The translations under genes and the position numbers were made by a program. The notes below the pieces were generated by a model. It made no database searches and was not told the DNA's origin. It saw only the letters and a program-made list of their open reading frames with translations. 64,000 nt of DNA from an uncultured Paracoccaceae bacterium (GTDB lineage: Bacteria; Pseudomonadota; Alphaproteobacteria; Rhodobacterales; Rhodobacteraceae). Location of the stretch: positions 124,001 to 188,000 of the forward strand of contig CANMKB010000003.1 of assembly GCA_947498415.1 (NCBI GenBank), in the 5' to 3' direction. This document shows positions 34,584 through 43,002 of this stretch, piece after piece; positions within the stretch are counted from its first letter, which is position 1; the number at the start of each line of letters is the position of its first letter.

Positions 34584-35657
34584 ATGAGCGAAATGCAAAA
34601 ACAGACTCTGTTACGCAAATCTGGTGGTTCTACATCAGCTGCCGGCTCCGCTGTGGAACGCGGACTGCCGCTCGCCTTTGCTCGCGCTGCGGAAGAAACG
34701 TTAGAGCTTCCGTTGCTTGTCACATCTGCCACTACGGATGTGTTGTTGCTGGATGAGCTTGCCCTGAAACTAGATGACGAAGGTCTTTTTCTTATTCTTG
34801 AGGGGCCCGATGGCGCAACGGGGGCGGCCATTGTGTCCAATGCGATGATTGCTGCCTTGCTTGAACATCTGACCATGGGGCGTGTGCTTGGACGGCCTCT
34901 TGAGGGGGATCGACAACCGACGGCTGTTGATGCGGCGCTGGTTTCTCCGGTGTTGGATGATCTGCTTGCTGAATGTGATTTGGCTTTTGCGGATTTATCT
35001 GCCGAGGATTGGGCGCCGAAACACCGGTTTGGGTCAATGATTGAGGACCGTCGCACGTTGATCTTGTCGTTGGCAAACAAGGGGTTTTCGTTAATCAACC
35101 TCGAACTCAGCTTTGCGGATGCCATTGCCGTAGGTCGCTTGCAATTACTGCTGCCAAATGCGGCGGCTTTGGCCCAAGATGAACACAGCGAAGATCAACA
35201 AAACCAGCGGGCAGAGTTCTTTCGGGACAATGTGCTGCAAGCCTCAACAGAGTTGCGGGTGGTACTCAGTAAATTGACGATGCCCTTTGATCGGCTCGAA
35301 AAACTTGCAATCGGAGATGTGTTGGAAATTCCAGCCTCCGCGCTGCAAGACATAGTTTTGGAAATGCATGACGGTGAAGAAATGGCCCGCGCGGCTTTGG
35401 GACAGGTGAATGGCCAACGGGCCGTGCAGGTTCAGATGCCAGCGGGCCATCAGCAGGACGTCGGTGAAAAAGAAACTTTGAAAGTCGAAAAAGCTGCAAA
35501 GCCAACCAGGTCAAAGATTGAACCGGGGTCAGACACCCCTCAAACGATCGAAGCGCAAGCGGTGCCCGATGAAACCCCGAACATTGCAACAGGGATTCAG
35601 CCGATGGACGATTTCGATATTGATTTGGACGACTTAGATAAGCTTGCGCAAGCCTAA
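34584..35657 (+). CDS. FliM/FliN-family (SpoA domain) protein
   Basis: 357 residues. The N-terminal half resembles the middle domain of FliM only loosely; the SpoA domain lies at about residues 225-290 (LTMPFDRLEKLAIGDVLEIPAS, then GQVNGQRAVQV). The last 65 residues are a charged tail ending in an acidic Asp-rich stretch (MDDFDIDLDDLDKLAQ). In a flagellar motor SpoA domains build the C-ring. No other flagellar gene lies within the window, so this may be a second FliM-like protein of the scattered roseobacter flagellar set or a recruited scaffold. The start at 34584 is preceded by GCGGGGA. Confidence 0.75.
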   Translation: MSEMQKQTLLRKSGGSTSAAGSAVERGLPLAFARAAEETLELPLLVTSATTDVLLLDELALKLDDEGLFLILEGPDGATGAAIVSNAMIAALLEHLTMGRVLGRPLEGDRQPTAVDAALVSPVLDDLLAECDLAFADLSAEDWAPKHRFGSMIEDRRTLILSLANKGFSLINLELSFADAIAVGRLQLLLPNAAALAQDEHSEDQQNQRAEFFRDNVLQASTELRVVLSKLTMPFDRLEKLAIGDVLEIPASALQDIVLEMHDGEEMARAALGQVNGQRAVQVQMPAGHQQDVGEKETLKVEKAAKPTRSKIEPGSDTPQTIEAQAVPDETPNIATGIQPMDDFDIDLDDLDKLAQA

Positions 35658-35661
35658 CGGA

Positions 35662-36099
35662 TTAAGTCTCTTTGGACTGGCTCGCGATGTGTTCAATATG
35701 CGGACGCAACGCCTCCAATTGATATCCACCCTGCGCCGCCGCATTCAAAAGGGAATCGGCAGTTTGGCTATCTGCGTGGCCCAAAACCCAAGCGACCGTC
35801 GAACGTGTGCCAGAGGCGCAATAGGCCAGCACCTTACCGGTTGCACTTTCTAAAGTATCTCGCTGAAGCTTAAGCCGATCAGGGGTCATGCTGTCGTGAG
35901 TCAGTGGATTTACAACAAAGGTCAGCCCAGCCGCTTCAGCCGCATCTTTCATGACATCTGCCTGATGAGACGGTGGAATTTCTTGATCAGGTCGATTGCA
36001 AAGGATGCTCGTAAATCCTGCTTCAATCAAAGTGGGAATGTCCTCGACCGAGATTTGCGGCGAGACGAAATAGCGGGGCGTGATTTCGCGAATATCCAT
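35662..36099 (-). CDS. DUF442/TIGR01244 family phosphatase- or rhodanese-like protein
   Basis: 145 residues with the start MDIREITPRYFVSPQIS, the SILCNRPDQE segment and the CxxxxxR loop CASGTRST (nucleophile Cys, Arg) characteristic of the DUF442 family. Such domains are found fused to or next to persulfide dioxygenase-like beta-lactamase-fold enzymes in BigR/SqrR-controlled sulfide operons. It is the third gene of a minus-strand group with two YeeE/YedE-type half transporters, 10 bases downstream of the second. A role in reactive sulfur handling in the cytoplasm is probable. Confidence 0.85.
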   Translation of the reverse strand: MDIREITPRYFVSPQISVEDIPTLIEAGFTSILCNRPDQEIPPSHQADVMKDAAEAAGLTFVVNPLTHDSMTPDRLKLQRDTLESATGKVLAYCASGTRSTVAWVLGHADSQTADSLLNAAAQGGYQLEALRPHIEHIASQSKET

Positions 36100-36109
36100 G
36101 CGCGATTGA

Positions 36110-36547
36110 TTAACCCTTCGCTCCGATCATGTCCAGCCGTTCGCGGAAACGCGGGGCAACCCGCATGCCAGCAACCATTGCTGCGAAAAACAACAGATGT
36201 GGCCATCCGCCATAGCCAAGCGTTGCCATCGCGGGACCAGGGCACAGCCCTGAGAGCCCCCAGCCCATTCCGAACAAAACAGATCCGATCACGAGGTTAC
36301 GACCCAATTCCGGATTAGCCGGGTTCGGAAAGGATCCACCTAAGACGGGTGTGCGATGTTCTGTCAATCGCCAGGCCATCATCATTGGAACGATCGCGCC
36401 AGCCATGACAAAGGCCAATGTCGGATCCCAGTTTCCGAACACATCCAGCCATCCTTGAACCTTGGTGGTATCTGTCATTCCAGACAGCATAAGCCCCAGG
36501 CCAAACACACTGCCTGCGAAGAGTGAGCTGATCATACGATACATCAT
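36110..36547 (-). CDS. YeeE/YedE-type sulfur transporter half protein (DUF6691-like)
   Basis: 145-residue inner-membrane protein with about four helices. It contains GSVLFGMGWGLSGLCPGPAMATLGYGG, whose Gly-Leu-Cys-Pro motif is the thiosulfate/sulfur-relay Cys of the YeeE/YedE (PmpB-like) family, and the FGLGLMLSGM start helix. It pairs with the gene upstream, which supplies the other half. Start and stop overlap by ATGA with that gene. GGAG precedes the ATG. Confidence 0.87.
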   Translation of the reverse strand: MMYRMISSLFAGSVFGLGLMLSGMTDTTKVQGWLDVFGNWDPTLAFVMAGAIVPMMMAWRLTEHRTPVLGGSFPNPANPELGRNLVIGSVLFGMGWGLSGLCPGPAMATLGYGGWPHLLFFAAMVAGMRVAPRFRERLDMIGAKG

Positions 36548-36969
36548 ATAGCTCCGATTAAGTGACGGGCGATCACAACAGTTAAGCCACCGGAAAGAAT
36601 ATAAAAAACAGTGGCAACTATTCCGCGAAGGCTAAAGCGTGAGATCCCACAAACCCCATGTCCCGACGTGCATCCATTCGCCAAACGCGTACCAATTCCG
36701 ACAAAAAGACCCGCGGGTATAAGGACAAACGCAGAGGTGCTCACATGAGTGTTAGATGAGATGGGCGTTAAGGAAATCAGGGTTGGGACTAAGATAAGAC
36801 CGGCCAAGAATGCCAGCTTCTCTCCGCGGGTTCCTTGCGCACGCCCATCGATCAGCCCGCCCAGAATTCCGCTCGCGCCCATCACACGCCCATTCAAAAG
36901 AAGGTAAACGCTTCCAGCCAAGCCAATGAGCACACCACCGATCAGGCCTAAGATCCAATCTGCTTCCAT
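36544..36969 (-). CDS. YeeE/YedE family sulfur transporter half protein
   Basis: 141 residues if started at MEADWILGLIGG; four helices, with the conserved NGCTSGHGVCGISRFSLRG motif containing two Cys. A longer reading (start 37020, 17 more residues) would begin inside a SqrR-type operator, so the shorter start is preferred, although no strong ribosome site is visible for either. Together with the DUF6691-like protein it probably imports or handles thiosulfate or persulfide sulfur across the inner membrane. Confidence 0.85.
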   Translation of the reverse strand: MEADWILGLIGGVLIGLAGSVYLLLNGRVMGASGILGGLIDGRAQGTRGEKLAFLAGLILVPTLISLTPISSNTHVSTSAFVLIPAGLFVGIGTRLANGCTSGHGVCGISRFSLRGIVATVFYILSGGLTVVIARHLIGAI

Positions 36970-37018
36970 TTTTGTTAAACCTATAATTTGCGCAAAGGGG
37001 GGAGAATTTGCGATACGC

Positions 37019-37034
37019 ATTCAAATTAATGAAT
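37019..37034. promoter_or_regulatory. SqrR/BigR-type operator ATTC-N8-GAAT
   Basis: ATTCAAATTAATGAAT is a perfect ATTCA-N6-TGAAT inverted repeat and matches the ATTC-N8-GAAT consensus known for the persulfide-responsive repressor SqrR of Rhodobacter capsulatus. It lies 50 bases upstream of the YeeE/YedE start in an A/T-rich stretch. No SqrR/BigR gene is in the window, so the regulator would be encoded elsewhere. Confidence 0.7.
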
Positions 37035-37280
37035 ATATCAAAAATTGAATATGTAAAGGGAATTTAAATACCTTTGATGCAAATCAAGGCGGTGTACTTA
37101 CATGATTGATACATTTTGCGGCGATAACTGGGTGGAAGACCGGTTCCTTGATCAAGGCGCACACCTTTGGGCCTGTGATCGAACAGAAAATGGAAAACAG
37201 CTTGAATGTCAAAGCAACTTAGGGTTGATTTAGTGGGTATTGAGAACAACTTATTGAATGAATATCCGGGGGAGAATTTA

Positions 37281-37496
37281 ATGGAAGTCACGCAACTTTT
37301 GACCCGCGCCCGCAGCATTGCCACTGAAATTGGCGGCAGCGAAGACCAGGAACGCTATGCGCTTCATCAACAGTTACATCGTACGCTTGAGCTGATTAAA
37401 CTGAATGGCGGTAAAGTGCCCGGGGCATTGCGTCGACTGGATTTGGATCTGATCGACGAGGAAATAGAGCGTTCTTTTGACAACATGCCGGTCTGA
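37281..37496 (+). CDS. Small conserved hypothetical protein
   Basis: 71 residues, helical and charged (LLTRARSIATEIGGSEDQERY, RRLDLDLIDEEIERSFDNMPV). No signal peptide or membrane segment. The ATG at 37281 is chosen for GGGGGAG six bases upstream; the frame is open for 25 codons more without a ribosome site. Function not recognised. Divergent from the sulfur genes. Confidence 0.65.
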   Translation: MEVTQLLTRARSIATEIGGSEDQERYALHQQLHRTLELIKLNGGKVPGALRRLDLDLIDEEIERSFDNMPV

Positions 37497-37565
37497 AACA
37501 GCGGAAAGCACGGTTAAATAAGACTTTTTCTTTGAGGATTGCGATGAAGTGCCTAAACTTGTCGC

Positions 37566-39662
37566 ATGAGCTATGACACAACATTGACCGCTCAGGTCAC
37601 GTTTGACATCGCCGGACCCGTCGCCTGTTTGACGTTTCAGAATGGGCGTGGGAACCGGCTGACCGCTAACATTTGTAAAGAACTACGCGGATATGTTGAG
37701 ACCGCGATGAATGAGCCCGATGTGCGGGTGATTTTGATCGCGTCTGCAGGAGCTGTGTTTTCAAAGGGCGTTGATCTGGATTGGCTGGATGCCGAGACAC
37801 CACTGCTTGAACTTACCGACCTTTGCCACGCGATAGAGAGTTGTTCTAAGCCGGTCATCGCAGCCCTTCAGGCCGATGCCTATGGCGCTGCGATGGATCT
37901 AGCCTTGGCGGCGCATTTCCGGATCGCAGCACCTAGTGTAAATGTCGCTTTTGATCATATACTGTTGGGCTTGCCTCCGGCAGGCGGCGCAAGTCAGCGG
38001 TTGCCAAGGTTGGTTGGGGCAAAAGCCTCGCTTCAATTGTTGCTCAGTGGGGCAAAAGTGCGGGCCAGCGCCTTAAGTCAGGTGTTTAACGCAGAAATTG
38101 CAGGTCAATTTAGCGAAGGTGCGATGCGCTTTGCGGATGCGATCGCCGCCCAAGGCATTCCTGCGAGCCCCACGTCCGAGTGCAGAGATGGGTTTGCAGA
38201 CCCATTTGGGTTTCAATCAGATATTTCAAGCGCCCGCGCCGACTTACCCAAGGGTGAGACGGTAAAAAATGAGATCATTCAATGCGTCGAGGCTTCGTGT
38301 TTGTTGCCCATGTCAGCGGGAATTGAACGCGAGGCAGAGGCTTTTGCCGATTGCATCACAAGCCGGCAATCTCGTGCTTTGCGCTATGCGACAAGATTGG
38401 CCAATCGTGCCGAAGATCAAACAGAAGCCCTGGCCAACCAAGTTGATAAAATACGTCACCTTGCTGTGGTCGGTTTAGGCACGCAGGGGAGAGCGATTGC
38501 TGTTGCCAGCTTGCTTGCAGGTGTGCGTGTCACGCTTTTGGTGACCGACAATCAAGAAACCGAGGCGGTAAAGGCCTCTGTGTTACGGGCTTTGTCGCAA
38601 AGCGTGTCTCAGATGAAATTGGGGGATGATGCCGGGGCGCAAGCTTCGATTCTGCTGGAGGTCGTGGATCAAATGCATGACTGCGAAGACGCGCAACTTC
38701 TGTTGATCGCAGAGGCTCCGAATAAAGTTGATACGGTGCAACTATTTGAAATGCTTGGGGAAGTTCTGCCGCGGAATGCTGTTATGGCGACAACCCATTC
38801 GCTAGAAGATGTCGATCTGCACGGCGAAGCATCTGGTCGCGATATGCAGGTACTCGGCATGTTTTTTGGCACACCGATCAGCGCACGGCATCAAGTTGAA
38901 ATTGCGCGGGGTGAAAAAACAGACGATTTCGCAGTGGCCACGGCGGGGCGCTTTGTGTCTCAGCTTGGTCGGACGTGCTCTGAAAGTCTTTACACGCCGG
39001 GAGGCATTCCGGGGACAGTTCAAGTCGCCCTTTGGCAAGCAATGGAATATCTTTTACGTCAAGGTGCGTCGTTCACCGGAATCGACGCGGCACTTAGAGC
39101 GTTGGGTTTTGCAAAGGGCCCGTTTCAGTCTTTAGATGCGATGGGCATGGTCGAAGCCCTCAAGGTATCGAACGCTGTATTGCAGAATTTGCAGGGGGCC
39201 GGTGCTGAACTTCCCTTCCTTAAGGCGATGGTCGAAGTCGGTTTAATGGGCGCTCGTTCTGGGAAAGGGTTTTATCTGCATCTTGAAAACGAACAATCTC
39301 ACGCCCCCAATCCCGAAGCCATTAAGCTTGTGCATGGTCTAAGGGGCGAACGTCGTGAAGCCATTGCCAAAGCGGATATTCAAAATACTTGCATTGCAGC
39401 GATGGCCAATATGGGGGCAGGGTTGTGCCGTGAAGGACTTGTTGCACAGCCGTCTGATATTGATCGCTTGGTAGGCGCACGGCTTGGGTTCACCGCAAGG
39501 CGAGGTGGCCCAATGCAAGCCTGTGATCATATTGGATTGCTAAAGGTGCGTAACCTTTTGTCAGAACTTGCAAAACAAGATGTGGCGTTTGAGCCAGATC
39601 CGTTGCTGGATGATCTTATTAAAAACGGTCAAACCTTTGCCCACCTCAATCGGTGGGCATAA
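37566..39662 (+). CDS. FadB-like enoyl-CoA hydratase/3-hydroxyacyl-CoA dehydrogenase with altered active sites
   Basis: 698 residues in the FadB/FadJ layout: crotonase domain (about 1-200), NAD-binding dehydrogenase domain from HLAVVGLGTQGRAIAVASLL (about 295-470) and two C-terminal helical dehydrogenase domains. Key residues differ: the two crotonase Glu correspond to Asp (AAMDLAL) and His (AFDHILLG), and the dehydrogenase His in the usual GMHFFNP motif is Phe (GMFFGTP). The classic beta-oxidation steps are therefore doubtful, although folds and the CoA-site motif GLPPAGGASQRLPRLVG are kept. It stands alone; a specialised or structural role is possible. Confidence 0.8.
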   Translation: MSYDTTLTAQVTFDIAGPVACLTFQNGRGNRLTANICKELRGYVETAMNEPDVRVILIASAGAVFSKGVDLDWLDAETPLLELTDLCHAIESCSKPVIAALQADAYGAAMDLALAAHFRIAAPSVNVAFDHILLGLPPAGGASQRLPRLVGAKASLQLLLSGAKVRASALSQVFNAEIAGQFSEGAMRFADAIAAQGIPASPTSECRDGFADPFGFQSDISSARADLPKGETVKNEIIQCVEASCLLPMSAGIEREAEAFADCITSRQSRALRYATRLANRAEDQTEALANQVDKIRHLAVVGLGTQGRAIAVASLLAGVRVTLLVTDNQETEAVKASVLRALSQSVSQMKLGDDAGAQASILLEVVDQMHDCEDAQLLLIAEAPNKVDTVQLFEMLGEVLPRNAVMATTHSLEDVDLHGEASGRDMQVLGMFFGTPISARHQVEIARGEKTDDFAVATAGRFVSQLGRTCSESLYTPGGIPGTVQVALWQAMEYLLRQGASFTGIDAALRALGFAKGPFQSLDAMGMVEALKVSNAVLQNLQGAGAELPFLKAMVEVGLMGARSGKGFYLHLENEQSHAPNPEAIKLVHGLRGERREAIAKADIQNTCIAAMANMGAGLCREGLVAQPSDIDRLVGARLGFTARRGGPMQACDHIGLLKVRNLLSELAKQDVAFEPDPLLDDLIKNGQTFAHLNRWA

Positions 39663-39667
39663 GGGGT

Positions 39668-39886
39668 CTAGCTAAAAGACATGCCCAGCATGATGGTCAT
39701 CAGGCCAATCACCGACAAAAACAGCGAGCCAAGGTTCAAGGGCATCGCTTTTTGAACAGCGGCCCGCAGATCTTCATCAGACAGCCCTGCCTTACGGGCG
39801 CGGTTCACCTTGAGGATTGAAAGGATCAATCCAATAAAGCCGGTCAAAGACAAAACGGCACCTACCCAAATCAGCCACTGCATCAC
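39668..39886 (-). CDS. Small two-helix membrane protein
   Basis: 72 residues: helix MQWLIWVGAVLSLTGFIGLILS, a basic amphipathic middle (KVNRARKAGLSDEDLRAAVQ), then helix LNLGSLFLSVIGLMTIMLG. Conserved-looking but of unknown function. It ends five bases from the stop of the convergent FadB-like gene. Confidence 0.65.
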   Translation of the reverse strand: MMQWLIWVGAVLSLTGFIGLILSILKVNRARKAGLSDEDLRAAVQKAMPLNLGSLFLSVIGLMTIMLGMSFS

Positions 39887-40041
39887 GAAAACCCTAGATT
39901 TTATGCGGTTTCACTCGCCTAAAACATTGCAAAGCCGCTCGCAAGCGTGTTTTGCGAATTTCAGCCCATATAGATGAATGCCATCTTGCAGGTCATGGGG
40001 CAGGCGGCTAGGTTGCGGTCCAAAGAGAGACAGGAGATCAC

Positions 40042-40302
40042 ATGTCCGACCAAGTTACTGAGGCAAGCTACCGCGTCACCGCCGACGAACTACGTCAATT
40101 CGTAGAGCGTTTTGAGCGTCTGGAGCAGGAAAAGAAAGACATCATGGAGCACCAAAAAGAGGTGATGGCCGAAGCCAAAGGGCGCGGTTACGACACCAAG
40201 GTGATCCGTAAGATCATCGCGCTGCGCAAGCGTGATCAAAACGACATTGCCGAAGAAGAGGCCGTTTTGGAAATGTATAAAGAAGCACTGGGCATGTCCT
40301 AA
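40042..40302 (+). CDS. gapR: GapR (DUF2312) chromosome structuring protein
   Basis: 86 residues, two long helices: VTADELRQFVERFERLEQEKKDI and AEAKGRGYDTKVIRKIIALRKRD. This is the DUF2312 family; Caulobacter GapR encircles overtwisted DNA ahead of the replication fork and transcription and stimulates topoisomerases. The conserved Lys/Arg that face the DNA are present. Monocistronic, with AGGAGA before the ATG and a terminator after it. Confidence 0.93.
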   Translation: MSDQVTEASYRVTADELRQFVERFERLEQEKKDIMEHQKEVMAEAKGRGYDTKVIRKIIALRKRDQNDIAEEEAVLEMYKEALGMS

Positions 40303-40326
40303 GCGACTTTGACATGATGAATGCTG

Positions 40327-40354
40327 AAACCCCGGTTTTGCCGGGGTTTTTCTT
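40327..40354 (+). terminator. Terminator after gapR
   Basis: Stem AAACCCCGG / CCGGGGTTT with a five-base loop TTTTG, followed by TTCTTT. Confidence 0.88.
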
Positions 40355-41229
40355 TAGGGGCTGATAAATCGGACGCCCGGGATATTCTGAATTTCGAAAA
40401 CATCCTGATCGTAGACCTCTGTCAGATGCTCGACGGTTTCATCTGTCCAACCGGGGAAATCTAGTTCTTCTTCAAGCGCATCTTCGTCGACAAATTTGTC
40501 TAAAAATGCAGCTATAACACGGCGCTTTTGGATTGTGGTCAGCCCCGGACGCTGTGACAAAAACTCTTCAAATCGCTTGAAACCTTCTTTGGTCATGATT
40601 TCCTGGATGAAATCATGTTCGCCCACAATCTCTACTTCTGGGTCGATTCCAGCCAGTTCGCGCACCACTTGTCCCCAGATCAGCGGGGTATCTTCGTTGC
40701 ACCAAAATGTGGTTTGAAGGTTCGGAAAATCTTCGCGGATACGGTGCACGAAATCAGACCAGCGCAACAGCATTGGGTCACTCTGACCTAGTAGAGTTTG
40801 TACGTCTTCTCCAGGGTGTGCTGAGATCAGTTGCTGCACAAAGGTCGCCGGATTTCGGAGGCCGTAAAACAACTGCACATCAGCGCCATCAAAGAGTCGC
40901 ATAAAGGCATCTAAGCGATTGAAAGGTCCGGGAAAAAACTGATCCTCGGCAATCGAAAGTCGCGGCACCCCGATGAACATATCGTAAGAAATCACGATGC
41001 GATCCGCATCCTGATCACCGATCATTTCCTGAACAAATTCCATGCGCAGATTGTCATCGCCGGTACCATCTTTGAACCGGTTCAGAACAGGGCGTAGATT
41101 TTTGCGATAGCTCGATGGACGCGGAATGATGGTGCCGTGTTCAGCCAAAAGATCTCGGTTTTTGCCAAGGCAAAGCTGCAACCGATTTTCGTCGGTGTAA
41201 GGGGCTCCAAAGTGTAACGCGACCTGCAT
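40354..41229 (-). CDS. Sulfotransferase-like hypothetical protein
   Basis: 291 residues starting MQVALHFGAPYTDENRLQLCL. It lacks a clean PAPS P-loop but has the beta-strand/helix pattern and the central LFYGLRNPATFVQQL segment seen in roseobacter proteins distantly related to sulfotransferases. Acidic C-terminus. No signal peptide or membrane helix. The function is not established. Confidence 0.6.
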   Translation of the reverse strand: MQVALHFGAPYTDENRLQLCLGKNRDLLAEHGTIIPRPSSYRKNLRPVLNRFKDGTGDDNLRMEFVQEMIGDQDADRIVISYDMFIGVPRLSIAEDQFFPGPFNRLDAFMRLFDGADVQLFYGLRNPATFVQQLISAHPGEDVQTLLGQSDPMLLRWSDFVHRIREDFPNLQTTFWCNEDTPLIWGQVVRELAGIDPEVEIVGEHDFIQEIMTKEGFKRFEEFLSQRPGLTTIQKRRVIAAFLDKFVDEDALEEELDFPGWTDETVEHLTEVYDQDVFEIQNIPGVRFISP

Positions 41230-41312
41230 GTGCGATTGTTCTTTCTGCTATCTTTTGACCCAATATAGCTTCGTTTCTGGACAGCGAAACCATATTCAGG
41301 CAACAGGTGCCC

Positions 41313-42971
41313 ATGAAACCACTTTCGCTGAACCTTAACACGCGCTCAGCTTTGGGCCTTGCGCTGAACCCTTGGTCTTTTGGGGCACTGTTGATTTGTG
41401 CGCTGGTTCTGGTGCCGATCCTGTCTGTTGGTGTGCTTGCGCTCTTTCCAAAAGACAATATCTGGCCGCATCTGTTGTCGACCACCTTGCCACGGTATTT
41501 GCAAACCACGGTGATTTTGATGATCTCGGTTGGTGCCTTGGCCGCAAGCGTGGGAACAGGGGCGGCGTGGTTGATCACGCGATATGAGTTTCCATTGTCT
41601 AAGTGGCTAGAGTGGTTGCTTTTGCTGCCATTGGCGATTCCGGCCTATGTGGGTGCCTATGCTTTGGTGGATTTTCTGGAATTCGCAGGGCCCGTGCAAA
41701 CTGGGTTGCGCCATGTGTTTGGATGGGAAACCTCGCGTGACTATTGGTTCCCTGAAATTCGATCCCTTGGCGCTGCGATCATCGTCTTGGCGGCATCGCT
41801 CTTTCCGTATGTCTACATCCTAACGCGCGCGGCGTTCAAAGAACAAAGCAGCGCAAGCGAGGAAGTGGCGCAATCACTTGGGGCAGGGGCAGTCGCGCGG
41901 TTCTTGCGCGTCGGCCTGCCACTGGCGCGCCCGGCCATCGCCGCAGGTGCTGCAATTGTTATGATGGAAACGGTCAATGATTTCGGCACAGTCGATTACT
42001 TTGCGGTGCAAACGCTTACGACCGGGATATTTAACGTTTGGCTCGAAAGCCATAATGTGGGCGGTGCCGCGCAAATCGCATCTGTTGTCTTGGTGCTGGT
42101 GATCTTGTTGGTCACTCTAGAAAAAGTCAGTCGCCGGAAGATTAAGTTCTTTAGTCTGTCCAATCGCCATCGCGCAGCAAATCGCACGAAACTGACAGGC
42201 ACGCCTGCAATTTTGGCGATGCTGGCGTGTCTTTTGCCCTTTGCGGTGGGGTTTGTACTGCCGTTTTCGGTGATCCTTAGTCATGCACTCGACAATCCAG
42301 AGCGTTGGTTTGATGAGGCGCTCATCCTTGCCCTTATGAATACCGTGACCGTGGGCGGGATTGCGGCCTTTGTCACGGTTTTGGCCGGGGTGTTTCTGGT
42401 ATACGGCGTGCGCCTGTCAGGACGCAGTCTGCCTCGATTGTTGCTGCCCGTTACAACCATCGGGTATGCGGCGCCGGGCGCTGTATTGGGCGTGGGTATT
42501 CTGATCCCGTTGGCATTTCTGGATCACCGCCTTGCAGATTTCTTGGAAAGTCTCACCGGAGATCGTTGGGGGCTTTTGCTGACCGGCTCAGCCTTTGCAC
42601 TGGTTGTGGCTTACTGCGTCCGGTTTTTTGCAATTGCGCAGGGTGCTGCGGATGCGGCGATGGGACGGGTTTCGCCCAGCCTTGAAATGGCGGCGCGGTC
42701 TCTGGGGCGCACCCGTGGGCAAACGTTGCGAGAAATTTACTATCCGCTGATCCGAGGATCGATAGGGTCTGCGTTGCTCTTAGTGTTTGTTGATTGCGTC
42801 AAAGAGCTGCCAGCCACCATGCTGCTGCGCCCGTTCAACTATGAAACGCTTGCGACGCGCGTACACGACCAGGCGAGCCTTGAAAATCTGGGCGACGCGA
42901 GCCCGGGTGCCGTGCTTATTGTGCTGGTTGGACTGTGCGCGGTTCTGTTGCTCGCACGTACAAATAGATAA
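41313..42971 (+). CDS. Iron(III)-type ABC transporter permease (FbpB/SfuB-like)
   Basis: 552-residue inner-membrane protein with two fused permease halves and about twelve helices. EAA loops: SASEEVAQSLGAGAVARFLRV in the first half and SPSLEMAARSLGRTRGQTLREI in the second. This length and duplication are typical of FbpB/SfuB and ThiP. No binding-protein or ATPase gene lies beside it, so partners must be elsewhere. The ATG at 41313 is preferred to the in-frame GTG six bases before. Confidence 0.85.
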   Translation: MKPLSLNLNTRSALGLALNPWSFGALLICALVLVPILSVGVLALFPKDNIWPHLLSTTLPRYLQTTVILMISVGALAASVGTGAAWLITRYEFPLSKWLEWLLLLPLAIPAYVGAYALVDFLEFAGPVQTGLRHVFGWETSRDYWFPEIRSLGAAIIVLAASLFPYVYILTRAAFKEQSSASEEVAQSLGAGAVARFLRVGLPLARPAIAAGAAIVMMETVNDFGTVDYFAVQTLTTGIFNVWLESHNVGGAAQIASVVLVLVILLVTLEKVSRRKIKFFSLSNRHRAANRTKLTGTPAILAMLACLLPFAVGFVLPFSVILSHALDNPERWFDEALILALMNTVTVGGIAAFVTVLAGVFLVYGVRLSGRSLPRLLLPVTTIGYAAPGAVLGVGILIPLAFLDHRLADFLESLTGDRWGLLLTGSAFALVVAYCVRFFAIAQGAADAAMGRVSPSLEMAARSLGRTRGQTLREIYYPLIRGSIGSALLLVFVDCVKELPATMLLRPFNYETLATRVHDQASLENLGDASPGAVLIVLVGLCAVLLLARTNR

Positions 42972-43002
42972 GAGCGGACCATCGCTGGCCCGCTGCCTTG
43001 TC

